Shown: positions 11,220 through 23,764 of the stretch, one piece after another | How positions within the stretch are numbered: position 1 is the stretch's first letter | Layout of the letters: every line of letters starts with the position of its first letter | NCBI GenBank assembly: GCA_027186245.1 | Contig: CP114489.1 | Span: 6,021,501-6,085,500 of the forward strand | Direction: 5' to 3' | From: Coriaria nepalensis | Lineage: Eukaryota > Streptophyta > Magnoliopsida > Cucurbitales > Coriariaceae | DNA length: 64,000 nucleotides | The notes under the pieces: model-generated | Seen by the model: the letters and a program-made list of their open reading frames with translations, nothing else | Database searches by the model: none | What the model was told of the DNA's origin: nothing | Program-made: the position numbers and the translations under genes

Positions 11220-14200
11220 TTAATTAAAATTCAAACTAGATTAAATTGAATACCCAATGGTCGGCCGTATACATGTGGGATACATGCATATGGGCAACCA
11301 TTGGATATTCAATTTGACTTCTTGATTTAATAATTATCATGGTTAATTATGATAATTATCGTGTAAAATTCACTAATTAAAAGTAATTAGAATTTTAAGT
11401 AAGTAGGACACCCAAGTTAGTCCCACATGGCCCACCACATAGTGTTTGAATTGTATGAGGATTATTTTGATTTATTCAAGTAATTATTGTGATTAATTAT
11501 AGTTATTATTATGAGTAATTATTTTAATTAAAATAATAAGAAATAAACTCCTTCCATCATTATAAATAGAACCTTATATAAGTCAATAAGCCTGTAGAAT
11601 AACTATTTAAAATTTTTAACATTTGGGTTCTCACTTCTAGACTAACTAAGATTAAGGGACATAATGTGAGAACGGCTCCTCGATGAGAAATCAGGTCACA
11701 AATTCTAATCAAGAAACAATTTAGAATACAATAAGGGAAGAGGAGGTAGAGGAAAAGAGTATGATACTAAGCTCACACTCCTTTTGATCGCTGGCCACTA
11801 TGTGCCTTGATTGCCATAGCTCCTCCTTGGTAGCAATTTCCAAGCAGTTACTCACTCCCAACTTATGAGAAGGGAATACTTTGAAAGGGAAATGATGTTT
11901 AAAAAGATGAGAACTTTTCTCTCTCTCTCTTCGCAGTGGAGTGGCTAGGTTATTTGACCTAGGGATGAGTGCTTTGCTTTTATAGGCGGGCGAGCTCTCC
12001 CTTAGGCCTATCCCATTTAGGCCTTCGGGCTCTGTTCACTTTATTGAATGTTCGAGATTGATTATGGGTATGTTGGTTTTATAATTTTTATTATAAACAT
12101 GTAATGAAATATAATCTCAAATTATGTCTAATTTTACCCGATAAAATTTTGGATCCAATTTGGGCCTAACCCACTAGTCTGAATTGGCCTATTAGCATTT
12201 TACTAACCAATTAGATTTTTTCTTTGATCCAAAAAATATCATTTTGACTTTAATTTTTAATCAATATTTAATAGACTTAATTAGGCAATTGAATATTTTT
12301 TAATTAATTATTTTATTTCAAATTAAATCAATATCAGACTTTAGTTATGCTAGTAATGTAATGTGATAATGACTCAACAAATTAAACTAATTAATGATTT
12401 ACCTCTTAAATTAAGTTATCTAAGAACATTCCCAATTCTCTAAGTTAGATTTGAACCAAGATCCTAATGCTCTTAATGTGTGTGACTGATTTGGTTCTAC
12501 ACTACGCCGGTAGGTGAACCCCATAATAACTTATGAGATTTATCTATTCTGATGAGTGGTCGTTTTCCCTTAAAACACTTTTTAAGTCAAATAGTTTATT
12601 AGATTATATTTATGATTAATTAACTTAAACCACCGACTCACATTGGCCGCTAATAAGGCATATGGGAAACCTATGCAATGAGAAATATTTAGAACTTCCA
12701 AAAAAGAACCTGTGGTGATTATTATAGAATCAGTTTGATCATTCCAACTATGCTAAAGTTCTGATCAGTCATATGGTATGTTTTAACTGGTAAATCTTAT
12801 TAGATTGGTCATATGAATCATATGATTCCTTATGCAAGTTACTATATTTATTGAAACTATTTTCTAACCATTATACTTTTCAAGGATTCCTCGTTGCACA
12901 AAGTATTAGTTCGTACATGACCTAGCAGTAGAAATGATAATTTTTAAAATTTTTTTAGATCTAATATGAATCGATTTGCTAGCCAAGAACATGTTATAAC
13001 TATTTAAAATAACATAAACAAAGATCGAAGGATGAAATTATTGTAAGAACTTAAAGAATATTACTTACATCTTATATGCATACAGAATGGATCCCAAAAA
13101 ATGTCTTATTCTCCTCAAACTAGTGTTAAACATGATTGATGAGCTCTTTGGGAAGAACTATCAAGCAATCCAAGCGTTTTGTCTCTAACCTTGATCTACG
13201 CAAACTAATTTCTCTCAAAGAGTTTTCTTACTTCGCGCGTTCAACACATGAACCATCTAAGCTACCAAAGGGAGGAAGAGAAGAAATTACACTCCTATAA
13301 TTTCTCCCACTCTAAGAATGAGGAAGGGATGATTTTTTCATGGCCCTAGGGTCCTTTATATAGGCTCCCAAATGAGGTTGCTTGTTGGAGTAGAATTCTT
13401 TAATTACTTTAATTAACTAATAGTTTATGTGAATTACAATACTTACCCATAACTAGTATTAATTAAAACAAAAGTAACCCCATAGAATAGGGTGGTGGTA
13501 GCCGACCATGGATTGATCCAATTGGTCCATGGTTCAAGTAAAAAAAAAAAACAATCCATTTTTAATTAATTAATTATGCTAATTACTATAAATAATACTA
13601 ATTGAATTAAGAACCATGTCACATGTTCTCATTTACATGTGACTGGCCATAGGATGGCATTTGACCAAAATTTGACTTCTCAATTAATTGATAAAAGTCT
13701 GATTTATCAAATTATCAAATTACCCTTTAACCTTTTAAAGTCAATTTTTCCCTTAACAAATCTTATATGATTAATTAATTTAATTAAGCAATTTAATTTC
13801 TTATAGTAAATGATTATTTCTTAATTAAGCAATGTAAATACACTTAGTTGTGCTAGCAATGCTGCATGACATCGAGTTAACAAATTAATTCATTTTTACT
13901 ACTTATATTATACTCAATAATCTCACTATTGATATAATGTCTTTCTCTCCAATTTATGAAATACCAATCAAGTTCCTTTTAGACTTTTTGTATGTGACTG
14001 GTTAGATTCTGCATCTCGATAGCAGGATGAAATTCATGACTCCTTGTGATTTTATCCAATTAGGATCGAACCCCGTTGAACTATGAAACTCCATTTCAAT
14101 TTGCACGTAGAAGAAATGCAATCGGTGCCAAAGGCAAACTTTTAACCATGCTACCAATATCATAAGGATTGGAGTGGAGATTTTTGGCCTATTTCCCCCC

Positions 14201-14230
14201 ATGACAAGCTTCGTGTTGACAAATTTTATG
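11220..14230. mobile_element. Cluster of decayed LTR-retrotransposon ends
   Basis: No coding sequence is retained. Near 11246-11320 there is an imperfect hairpin with arms containing ACCCAATGGT and ACCATTGGAT. Two stretches, 12060-13000 and 13020-14230, each carry a copy of the GTTGTGCTAGCAATGCTGCA-like motif (12342 and 13843). That motif also marks the LTR-family copies at 36350, 53755 and 57765. The 12480-12800 stretch also aligns by eye with 57890-58220 (GGTTCTAC near the start, AAAATACTTTTTAA-like, ATTAATTAACTTAAAC). I read the cluster as minus-oriented LTR relics; ends are not resolved. Confidence 0.55.
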
Positions 14231-14566
14231 ATAATAAAGTAAATTCGTATTCAGCAAGTTCATGTTTAAGGTTTATAGGAATTTGGCCAAACGGGCAGAA
14301 TTTACCTCCTCTCGTTCATTTGATTTCCCTATTTCCTTCATAAATCGAGCAATTAGGACGTTGATCAAACTGTGGTTTGGGCTGCCATGGTTAACTATAC
14401 ATGTAGTAAGCCAGGGGTTGGCCAAAATTAGACTATAGTATGCCAGGTTGCCGATTGGTGGTCTGGCCGATTTTGGGTCATTTTGGCCAAACCGCTGTCT
14501 AACTTGAGTCTCTCTTATGTAAGGCTAAGAGGATATAGAGAAGGCAAAATCTATGGATGAACAACC

Positions 14567-15896
14567 ACTATAGTAAAACCTTGATAAATTAATACTCTTG
14601 GGATTAGGAAATCTATTAATTTAGCAAAATATTAAATAATCAATTAATTAATAATTTATTATTTTATTGATTAAAAAAAAAATATTAACTTATCAAGATA
14701 TTTCTAACTTATAAAGGTCATTTAAAAGTTAATTGAATTCAAATTACCATTAGTGAGTGTAGAAAGAAGGTCCACTATGCTTTAATTCTAGCAATTTAAA
14801 TCTCAAACTCAACGGTTAAGAAAAGTTAGAATAAGATCCAAATTAATGTTAATTTAAAGAAGAAATATTCAAATATTGGGATATATATATACAGAAGGTT
14901 TCATATATGAATCATAAGCATTGTGTGAGAGGAGATTATTAATTTATATTTTGCATGAGACATACAGTAGAAACTCGATAAATTAATAATCTCTCTTAAA
15001 TAATATTTTTGGCCATCTTGATTTGGGGATGACGTGCTAAATTAATAATTCACTAAATTTTAGAATAATACATTTTAAAAAATTTATATACGTCCTTAAG
15101 TGTTATGATTCAATTATGAAGTCTTTTTAAAAATATGACTCAATCATTGATTATTTCTTCTTAAAATTGATATAAACTTGGATCTCATTTTTAACTTTTC
15201 TTAACATGGTAAGAAATTCAGACGTGATTTTCTCATATTGCAACAAAAAATTATTCAATATCATCACCTCTTTGTGACATTCTTTTCGAAATAAGGCTCA
15301 TAATAGATATTGAATCATGTTTCTTAAAGAAGTTTTTTCAACTTATTATTTGCAATGTAATTTCTTTTACTAGAGTGATATTTTGGGGCAAATATGTAAA
15401 CATAGTAGTTGTAGATTTTCCTATTATCTTTCTATGGTCACAACAATTCATATATTTAGATGTTTTTAGCAAAAGTTATTCTTAATTTATCATGATATAT
15501 TTTTAGTAATGATCGAGAAAATCAACATGTTGAGAGAATTATGATAATTTTCTAGAATTTGAGATTTGTATTGTTGGGTCTAAGGTATAGTGGAGACTCA
15601 CCACGCTAAATTTCATATTTATTTTATTTTTAAATAGAGTTAATAAATTAGATATATCTTAATAAATTATTAATAAATTATAATTTAATATTTTATTAAA
15701 TTAATAATTTTTTTTAATCTCAATATTATTAATTTATCAAAATTTTACTATATATGAATTCCTTATAATGTATTATCTTATAAATTTAGTAGATTTTTAA
15801 TTTAGCATATTATTCTTAAATTGGAACTGATAAAAAATATTATTTAAGTGAAATTATTAACGCAATGAGTATTAATTTATCAAAGTTCTATGTAGG
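14567..15896. mobile_element. Two overlapping inverted-repeat DNA elements, pogo/Lemi-like ends
   Basis: Four terminal-repeat-like ends occur. The left ends are TATAGTAAAACCTTGATAAA at 14569 and ACAGTAGAAACTCGATAAAT at 14967. The right ends, as inverses, are at about 15716-15757 (complement begins TATAGTAAAATTTTGATAAA) and 15850-15896. Pairing by detail links 14569 with 15757 and 14967 with 15896, so the two elements appear interleaved rather than cleanly nested. CAGTARAACCTCTATAAATT-type ends are typical of plant pogo-like (Lemi) elements, which I know from memory. No transposase is recognisable. Confidence 0.6.
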
Positions 15897-16760
15897 ATGA
15901 AAGGATTGTCTAATCAAATAACATGCATACCCCAAACACTACACTATTTTTTTAATGATTCAATCTCTCAAATGCACCCAATGACATATTATCATTGTGT
16001 GTCCGATAGATGGTACCAAACAACACGAAGTCTCCAAATAGTGTGTAGTAATTTTGTATTGCATGGTCAAACCAAAAGACATCGGGTAAATGATCATTAT
16101 CGTCCAACATTATATTGAAAAAATAAAAATAAAATCGTGAATCCTTCTCTTACTAGTTGTCAAACTATTTTATAAGGACACCGCATATACCATGCTTCAT
16201 GACTTTACTTCTACTACTCAAATAAACTTTTAAGTCTATCATAGTGAACCACAACTGATCTGTACTCCCAACATATTTGGGTTTTTCGATTTTCTCTATC
16301 CTTCTTTACTAAGCACGGACACTTTATTTGTGTAGTGTATTATCTTTGTTCTTGTACCAATGCTTATGGATTAACCCATGACTATTGCATGATCAACATC
16401 TGTGAACTCTAATGTGCAAATATTTATAAAGTCTCTACTGTCTGCCTTCAGGTGTCTGTGTAGTAGTTAAACTACATTACATGTTATATAATTAGCGGGG
16501 ATCCAAACATTGACTCAAGACTTTGATATGAATAGATGACTCATCCTACCAAAGTTACCAACCAGATATTCTACGCGCGTGGTGGTGAATTTGAACTCCA
16601 TATATACTTGCTAATTACTATAATGGCTTTTGCCACCGTAGAAACTTATGAGCCCATCAAAGATTAATGGATATTTGGGCCTGAAAACCGAGCCCATAAT
16701 AATGAAGATAAAGTCTTTGTAAAACCTCCGGGTCCCGTATGCTTTCTCTGGCTAGAAGAG
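15897..16760. other. Intergenic stretch upstream of the pseudouridine synthase gene
   Basis: No RNA gene, coding exon or repeat was recognised. GC rises after 16650 towards the start codon at 16761, so the promoter and leader of the following plus-strand gene probably lie in 16500-16760, but I see no convincing TATA box. Confidence 0.5.
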
Positions 16761-17383
16761 ATGACGATGGTGATTTCTTCTGTGAAGTTGGGTTCGATCT
16801 TGTTCAATAGTTGGCGCGGCCACAATGCGCCGATTTTTATCGTTCGCACGTTCGCCACTGTCTGCGGTGGTCTTCATGGCCATCGGAGTTCTTGGAGCTC
16901 GAAAAACAGAGTGATATCTTGTGAATCATCTGTAGTAAATGTTTCTCAGACTGAGAGCACTTCTTCCCCCACAGATAGGTAATAAAATTTTTTCTTCTCA
17001 TTTTCTGGTTTCTGTTTGGCTGCTTAGAATATTGAGAAAAGTAGTGAAAAATGGAGTATAATTTTAGGATTGTATTTCTGTTCTGGTTTAAAATTCTAGG
17101 TATTTTGCTAACTTTTTATGGGATATAATTTTAAATTTTCTAGTTCAGTGTGTTTGAAATTTATTATTGTGTTCAAGTTTTGAACTTGTGGGTTTCATAT
17201 GGCACATTTTATTCAGCTCCCGCCAAAAAGGGGGGGGGGGGGGGGAGAAAAAGAAAAAGAAATCAAATTATAAGACCAGTTTTTGCCAAACTCTTTACAC
17301 AGGGCGAGGCATTTGAGCGTGCCTTTGGGACAATATTTGAAATCTACTTCATTTATAAAAGTAAAGTGGATACGATTTAGTTT

Positions 17384-17416
<33 letters not shown>

Positions 17417-19930
17417 TAAATATAAATTTCAGGTACCCTGAATATCATCGGTTGCTTCCATGTCCCGCGGTCAATGGCCCACCTAGAATTGAACACATAG
17501 TTGTTTCAAATGGGGGCCCTGTTCTTGACTATATTTGTGAAGTCATAGATCTTCCCCCTCAGTGAGTTCTAATCTTACCTCATATTCTTTATATGGTGGT
17601 AATGTGGTAATAATCAGTTTGATAAATAAGATCAAGAAAAAACACAATTTCTTTTGTACACACTAGGTATGTTGCTGACCTCATTCATTTTGGAGCTGTA
17701 TATTATGCCCTTGTATGTCCTAAGCCTCCTCCAACTGCAACCCCAGAGCAAATCCGGGTCTTTAAAGAAGTAACAGCTCCTTCTGTTCTGAAAGAGAGAG
17801 CTTCTATTAAGGGTAAAACCATCCGAGAAGCACAAAAGACTTTTCGGATAACTCATGTAGATCAGTTTGTTGAAACTGGAACTTATTTACGGGTTCATGT
17901 ACACCCAAAACGATTCCCAAGGTATAAAAGATTAATTGAATTTTTATACCAATGCTTGATATTTAATTTTAACAAAGATTCAGAATTTCTATTCAGGTGC
18001 TATGAAATTGACTGGAAATCAAGGATTATTGCTGTGACTGAATCCTATGTTGTCTTGGACAAACCTGCTGGTACATCGGTTTGTACTTGAGCTATTATTT
18101 TCATGGTTATATTCTCAACTTCCCCTTAACTCTAGATAAGGTGCATTTGGGTTAACATTTTAGGGCCTACCGCATAAAGTTAACCCAAATGAGAAGAGAG
18201 AGATTTAAAGCTTTTGCTTTCGCATCGGCTGTTGTTGAATCAGATCACAGTTTTTTATATTGTTTAAAGACGTTGTCTCTAGACAATATATAAGTACTTG
18301 TTTTTAAAATGTATGTTTTCCGTATTGTCCAAAACCAATGACCAATGACTTCTTGTATTGTCCAATTATCAAAATATTAAATTTGAACTTACCATTATTT
18401 AACAATTCATCCCATCATAACCTTTCAGTTAAATGAGTTGATATGCTTTGCTTCTCCCGAAACAATAATTTAGTTTGAATAAGTTCATCTAAATGCACTG
18501 AAGCCAAAAAGTAAACATTATCAAAAACCCCTCTTACCTAAACGTCAGTTTAATAAGTTCATCCAAATGGATACCTAGTGTAATTGTTAGTCTTGATGTT
18601 TTTGTGATTTGAACATTGATTGTGATATTTAGCCAGTAAATATGATGATTATTTTTATTAATTTATGATAGGTTGGAGGAACTACGGACAATATCGAAGA
18701 AAGCTGTGCAACCTTTGCAACTCGAGCTTTAGGGTCAACTTCTTCTTTAATCACTACCCATCAGATTGATAATTGTACAGAAGGCTGGTAAGGTATCCAG
18801 TAGAAAGTAGTAGTTCTTTTTGGTGTATTTATCCATGGACTTTGAAGTGGTTATGAATATAAAATTTGTAATTGCAGTGTTGTTTTAGCAAGGACGAAAG
18901 ATTATTGCTCGGTTTTTCATGGTAAAATCAGAGTAAGTGTACAAGGTTATTTAGGTTTAATCTTATCCCATGAAGCTTATGACTTCACTCTTTTTTTTTT
19001 TTGAATCAGGAGAAGAAAGTAAAGAAGCTTTATCTTGCTCTTGCTGCTGCTCCTATGCCAATAGGAATAATTACCCACTACATGCGTCCAATTAACATGG
19101 CCCCAAGAGTGATATCAGAAGGTAATTGTTATTAGGTTTTAACATTGATGGGCCCATTTCCTAAAATCTTCCAACTTTTTTGAGCCCATTGTTGGGCTCA
19201 TTGTTCGCGAGTGATTCTTTGTTTGTATAACCTGCAGATATTATGAATAGATGGTACATGTGTCAACTCGAGGTGCTAGAATGCAGGGAGGTTCCATGGC
19301 CGGTTACTGATATTGAAGGGAAATATTATGTTGAAGAATGTGGATGGCCTTCAAAGAAGTATGCATATGAGTGTAAAATCAACCTCTTGACCGGTCGGAC
19401 CCATCAGGTAAAATTTCTTCATCTATTCTCTCTTTTGCCATAAGGTTTTAAACACAAAGGTATACCTTTTTACTATCAAGAAACTAGAAATATATCCCCC
19501 TTTCTATTATAATTCATTAGTAAAATGGTAACATGGCACTGGTCGATCAACATGTCAGGTCAGGAAGAAAGTTCTCCACAAATTGTACTTTTCTTTTTTT
19601 AGTGACCCGGATTACATGCTTTTTTTTTTTTTTTTAATCCCATTGGCATTGGTGCAGATTCGAGCACAATTGGCTCATTGTGGTGCCCCATTAGTGGGTG
19701 ATTCAATGTACATGCCAGCTGCACTTGCAGAGAAGGCTAATCCAGGCCTTAACCCATTTGGAAAATGCAAGAAAAATTACCCGAATGAAAACGATGAAGA
19801 AATAGCTCTAGCAGAGTGGATTGCTTATCATGGAAAGGAACCAAATGTAGCTATTGGTCTTCAGGCATGTCAAATCTCATGGGATAATGGGGGACAAATG
19901 TACAATGCAGGATCTCCTTGGTGGAGATAA
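16761..19930 (+). CDS. RNA pseudouridine synthase 6-like, chloroplastic (RluA family), nine exons
   Basis: Enzyme converting specific uridines in RNA to pseudouridine. Exons: 16761-16978, 17433-17561, 17667-17921, 17997-18078, 18672-18787, 18878-18932, 19010-19121, 19238-19407 and 19658-19930; all junctions are GT-AG and keep frame, giving 469 residues. Residues 1 to about 70 are Ser-rich and basic, fitting a transit peptide. An S4-like stretch (VADLIHFGAVYYALV) is followed by the catalytic domain. The active-site loop reads HQIDNCTEG at about 258-266, with the catalytic Asp at about 261, where most RluA enzymes have HRLDxxTSG. The third family motif GRTHQIRAQLAHCGAPLVGD spans the exon 8/9 junction. 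Length and motifs agree with Arabidopsis At4g21770. Intron 1 contains a 16-G run and an AT tract. It converges on the downstream GPT gene. The target RNA is unknown. Confidence 0.93.
17230..17245 (+). repeat. Poly-G run in intron 1
   Basis: Sixteen consecutive G on the coding strand inside intron 1 of the pseudouridine synthase gene, flanked by A-rich sequence. Such a run can in principle form a G-quadruplex in the pre-mRNA. Its exact length may be affected by sequencing error. Confidence 0.85.
17386..17414. repeat. (AT)n microsatellite in intron 1
   Basis: About 14 AT units ending 18 bp before the acceptor of exon 2, in the zone where branch point and polypyrimidine tract are expected. Confidence 0.9.
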
Positions 19931-20315
19931 CTCATTCCGCTTCATTATCTAAAGAAGTAAGATCTTTGCATTCTATTACACTAGCATATAAGCTCCCAAT
20001 TTTATCAGTTAAGTAATTATACCTACAAATGTAAAAAATACACTAGTACATCCCTGACATGGTTCTTTCTAGCTACATTGCACTCTCAAGCATGTTGAAG
20101 TCCTGAAGAAAGATAAAAACAGAAACTATATATATGTCCACCACAGAACGGCTCTTCCCTTATCAAATATAAGTTTCTAGGTCGTCAAAAATACAGTATT
20201 TCCTAAGACCTAGTGGCTGTTCACTGCTAGCCAATTGGTTCCATCTCAAGCCAATTGCCGTTACATTTTCCGGAATATTTGTCCCATGATGTTTTGTACT
20301 TTGATCTTTATCTTT
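19931..20315. terminator. Convergent 3' UTR/termination zone between two genes
   Basis: 385 bp between the stop of the plus-strand pseudouridine synthase gene and the stop of the minus-strand GPT gene. It holds AT-rich sequence such as AATTATACC, AAATGTAAAAAATAC and ATATATATG, suitable for poly(A) signals on either strand. Canonical AATAAA is not present. The transcripts may overlap at their 3' ends. Confidence 0.4.
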
Positions 20316-22428
20316 TTACCTCTTTGCCTGCTCTTAAAACAAACATAAACATTTCAGAAAACAGATGTGGGTGAGAAATGAAGAATCTTGATCTTGATCC
20401 TAACAACCCTAAAGATTCTTGCTATGGAACTTGATGCAGAAGAGTCATACCTGTGAGTAGAGGAAGGTACCAAGGATGGCAATGGCTGCTCCAAGGGCAT
20501 TGACCGGTTGAATGGGAGTGTGGAATATGATGATGGAGGATACGATGACTGTTACTCTCTTCATTGTGTTTCCTACACTAAATGTTAATGGCGATATCTG
20601 GTCTAGAGACATGTATGATACTTGATTGTACAAGTGATAGAAGACACTCTGGGCCACGACCCACCTATTAAATTTTAGAAACATTGTATTTTATTAGTCC
20701 TCAATTCATAAATTTCAAGTCAAAGTTAAAGAAAACTATATGAAGACAACAAGAGTTCTGCATAGAAGTTGACCAACTGAATTAGAAACTCGAGAATTTC
20801 TTACCATGAAAGTTTTTGCATGTTACACTCAGGTAATGAAGAAATGTCGGAGAAATGTCGGGTATAATACAGAAGATGAACAAAGTTCAAAACTAATTTA
20901 GTTTTCTCTCTCTATCCAAAGTGTCATTTTCTCGTTAGTACCAGAGTTCCATACTCTATGAAGATTGAGTTGGTTTCATAACTTGTCGAATATCATTAAA
21001 GGTTTAAAAAGGGATGGGCGGAACAAAGAATCAAACTTAAAAGGATATGCACATGCTACGGTTAGATAGAGAGATACATAAAAGGAAATAGAGAAGATTT
21101 GGAGGCCGCGAGCTTACCATACGAAATTGGGACCAATCTGAGAAAGAGCATTGTTCCATCCAGCAGCCCACATCTGTGGACCCTCCACAGCAATGGCAAA
21201 AGGAGTGAGAATGAGGAGAGACAGCATAGAGAGGCAGGCATAGTAGTTCATCCCACTCACAGATTTCCCATTCATCCCTTTTTTTGAGAATATGTTTCTG
21301 AACACGAATGCCAAATTTGATATCATTGCACCCATAAAACCTGAAAAAATGACATGCCGTGCCAAATTTAGAAATGGATTCCACTTCATTTTTCAAGATG
21401 AATTAGTATAAATACCGTTTGTTTGTTCTCACCAGTCATATTGAAACAGAGCTCAGTAACAGCAGCAAGAGCACAACCACCAACAATGGGAAGGAGAGAG
21501 AGATAGACAGGCAAAGGAAACATATCACCCAACATAAACCTGGAAACCAGAACACTGAAAGCAGGCTCTGAGCTTTTGATAATGTGAGTGAAAGAAACTG
21601 CCACTTTTGACATGCTCACTGTCGCTGCCACGTGTCCTATTGTATGTGCCACCGCAACCTAATATAATATTCACCCCCCCAAAAGAGAAAGAAAGAAAAT
21701 GTCCTTAGAATGAAAAGTTACATAATTCCAAACCCTGATTTCGTCTTCTTTCTTCTTCTTTCTTCTTCCCGACACAAATAAATAAACAGAGAAGAAACAT
21801 AGCAATCCATAAGATCTCCCAGGAAACAAGGAACGTCAGTAGAGAAAAAATGGAAAACAGAGTAGAAACTGAGCAACACGTAACATTTTACGAGAAGAAT
21901 GTTAAAGGATAAATAAGTAAATCTTACCGGAAATAATGCTTTCCAGAAATCGAGATCAGTTTTGGGCAAGTCGGCGATTTTGGTAGCCCAAGAAATAAGC
22001 ATGATAAGCGAACCAGCAGCAAGAGAGAGAGTGGAAGTTAGCCATGGGTAAGGAAAAGCATTCAAAACCTTCTTGTTGTAAATATTGAAAACCACATTCA
22101 AAGCCCACCACGTTGCAAAATACAAACTGATTTTGATTTTCTGAGCTGCCTGTTCGTCTGGTAGCTCGATGTTGATCTCAATCGGCCGTGATTTCTCTGC
22201 CTCGTAAGCTTTACAATCTGTTTCTCGCTTCTGTTGGGTTTTTCTCAGAAGAGAGAAATTATTCGAAATGAAAAGAGATTTTGTGCGAGAAATAGGATTA
22301 TTTTGATTCGGGCCAGCTGGTTGTAGTAGTGAAGAAGGGCGAGGGATATTGTTAGAGACTGAGAATTTTCGATTGGAGAAAGATGAAGGTTTGAAAGATG
22401 AAGCGGTGAGATTTACAGAAGAGATCAT
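20316..22428 (-). CDS. GPT: Plastid glucose-6-phosphate/phosphate translocator, five exons
   Basis: Antiporter of the plastid inner envelope that imports glucose-6-phosphate in exchange for phosphate or triose phosphate, feeding starch synthesis and the oxidative pentose phosphate pathway. Exons: 21928-22428, 21433-21658, 21118-21340, 20451-20664 and 20316-20327; joined they give 391 residues, the usual GPT length. Residues 1 to about 75 are Ser- and Asn-rich, a typical transit peptide. The translocator core starts at SLYFATWWALNVVFNIYNKK and includes VAHTIGHVAATVSMSKVAVS, FTHIIKSSEPAFSVLVSRF, the hallmark SPLTFSVGNTMKRVTVIVSS and the C-terminal GAAIAILGTFLYSQ. The last exon is only 12 nt (AKR and stop), accepted at GAGCAG. 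Motifs favour GPT over TPT, PPT or XPT. Arabidopsis has GPT1 and GPT2; which one this matches is not certain. Confidence 0.94.
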
Positions 22429-22692
22429 TGTGAAATAATTTAAGAGAAGTTAAATGGAAATTGATGTTGAAGATGGTGTGGGCTTGTTTGTGTGAGAGTT
22501 GATATAAACAAGAGTTGAAAAGGCGGGAATGTGCAATACTTTTCAGATCGTGTGACGGTTTGGTCGAGATGGGTAGGGGCGAATATGAACAAGGAGAGAG
22601 AATGGGGGGAGAGGGAAAATTGTATGATATGGAAGGAAATTAGGCTAGGCTGCTCTGTTTTTCTTGGAGGAGAGAAAGGTAGGAGAGGAGGG

Positions 22693-22700
22693 TTTATATA
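22693..22700 (-). promoter_or_regulatory. TATA box candidate for the GPT gene
   Basis: TATATAAA on the minus strand, about 265 bp upstream of the GPT start codon, within GA-rich DNA. This would place transcription start near 22660 and give a leader of about 230 nt. A motif match only. Confidence 0.45.
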
Positions 22701-22749
22701 CGGAGTGCAGAGAAGGAAAAGCAGGGGATTTTGAGTTTTTATTAGGGGT

Positions 22750-23760
22750 ATTTATGGTATTAGGGAGATTTAGTTGGTGGTATGCTGCGGGAGCGCAACG
22801 TGCGACTAAATATATATGTTTGATTGTTCGACGGACGTTTAGGTAAATACTCTCTATTTATTTACTTAATTTTTTTTTTTCACTTTTCTTCTTATTTTTT
22901 TAACAAATGCCGTTACTGATTTATTTATTTAAAAAAATTAAAATTATTAATTAATCTTTTTTTTCAATATTTCTCAACGGCATACACACATTTTTCTTTC
23001 TTCTAAGCTCGCATTCGTTGCTTAAACACAATGATTAAAGCGATTGAAACTTACTCGATTTTTTTAAAGATAATATTGGTGCGATAAAAAATGGACTGAT
23101 ATGTTGATATCGGTTCAATGAAAATCGATGTCAACATATCGGTCTAATGAAATTTGGGTTGATATCTCTTTTTTTTTTTCAAATATTATTCTAAAAAATT
23201 TGTTTGTTTGTCTATTTTGTAGGAAGATTTGTTGGAGTCTAATTTTATCGGTATCGGTTGAAAATACTTTATAATATTATATTTGTTATTTTATTTCTAA
23301 AATAATAATTAGTATTTTATTTTTCTTTTTGTTTTATATGAATATTTGAGATGTTTATCTAAGAAAAGTAAATAAAATAAAATAAAATAAGAAAACGAAT
23401 CAATAAATATAGGTCCGAACCGAAATATTTGGGCTAAAATTTTGAGTTGAGATTGTTAATATAAATTTGATTTTTAATATTAATTGTGAATTTTAATGGG
23501 GCTTTCAACTCTACGAGTCGATGAGGTCGATATGGTCTTTAACCCTTAGAGTAAACTAGCAGTTAATAGAGTCCATGGGATCGAAAGCCCATCATTTGTC
23601 GATAGAGTAATTTGATTATACGGGTCGATGGAGCTTTTGATCTGTATACAAGCAGTTATTAGTATACAGTTTGATGGGGTCGTTAGGAATGAAAGAGATG
23701 ACTATTAAGAAATTGTGTTTATATTGTGAATTGATGTTGGTTAATTTTAATGGTATTAAT
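22750..23760. other. AT-rich intergenic DNA with one small hairpin
   Basis: No gene is visible. An imperfect palindrome at about 23097-23140 has arms GATATGTTGATATCG and CGATGTCAACATATC around a short loop. From 23500 words such as GGGTCGATGGAG and GTCGATGAGGTCGAT appear, resembling the repeat block further right. The boundary near 22850 separates the gene-bearing arm from repeat-rich DNA. Confidence 0.5.
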
Positions 23761-23764
23761 TTAT

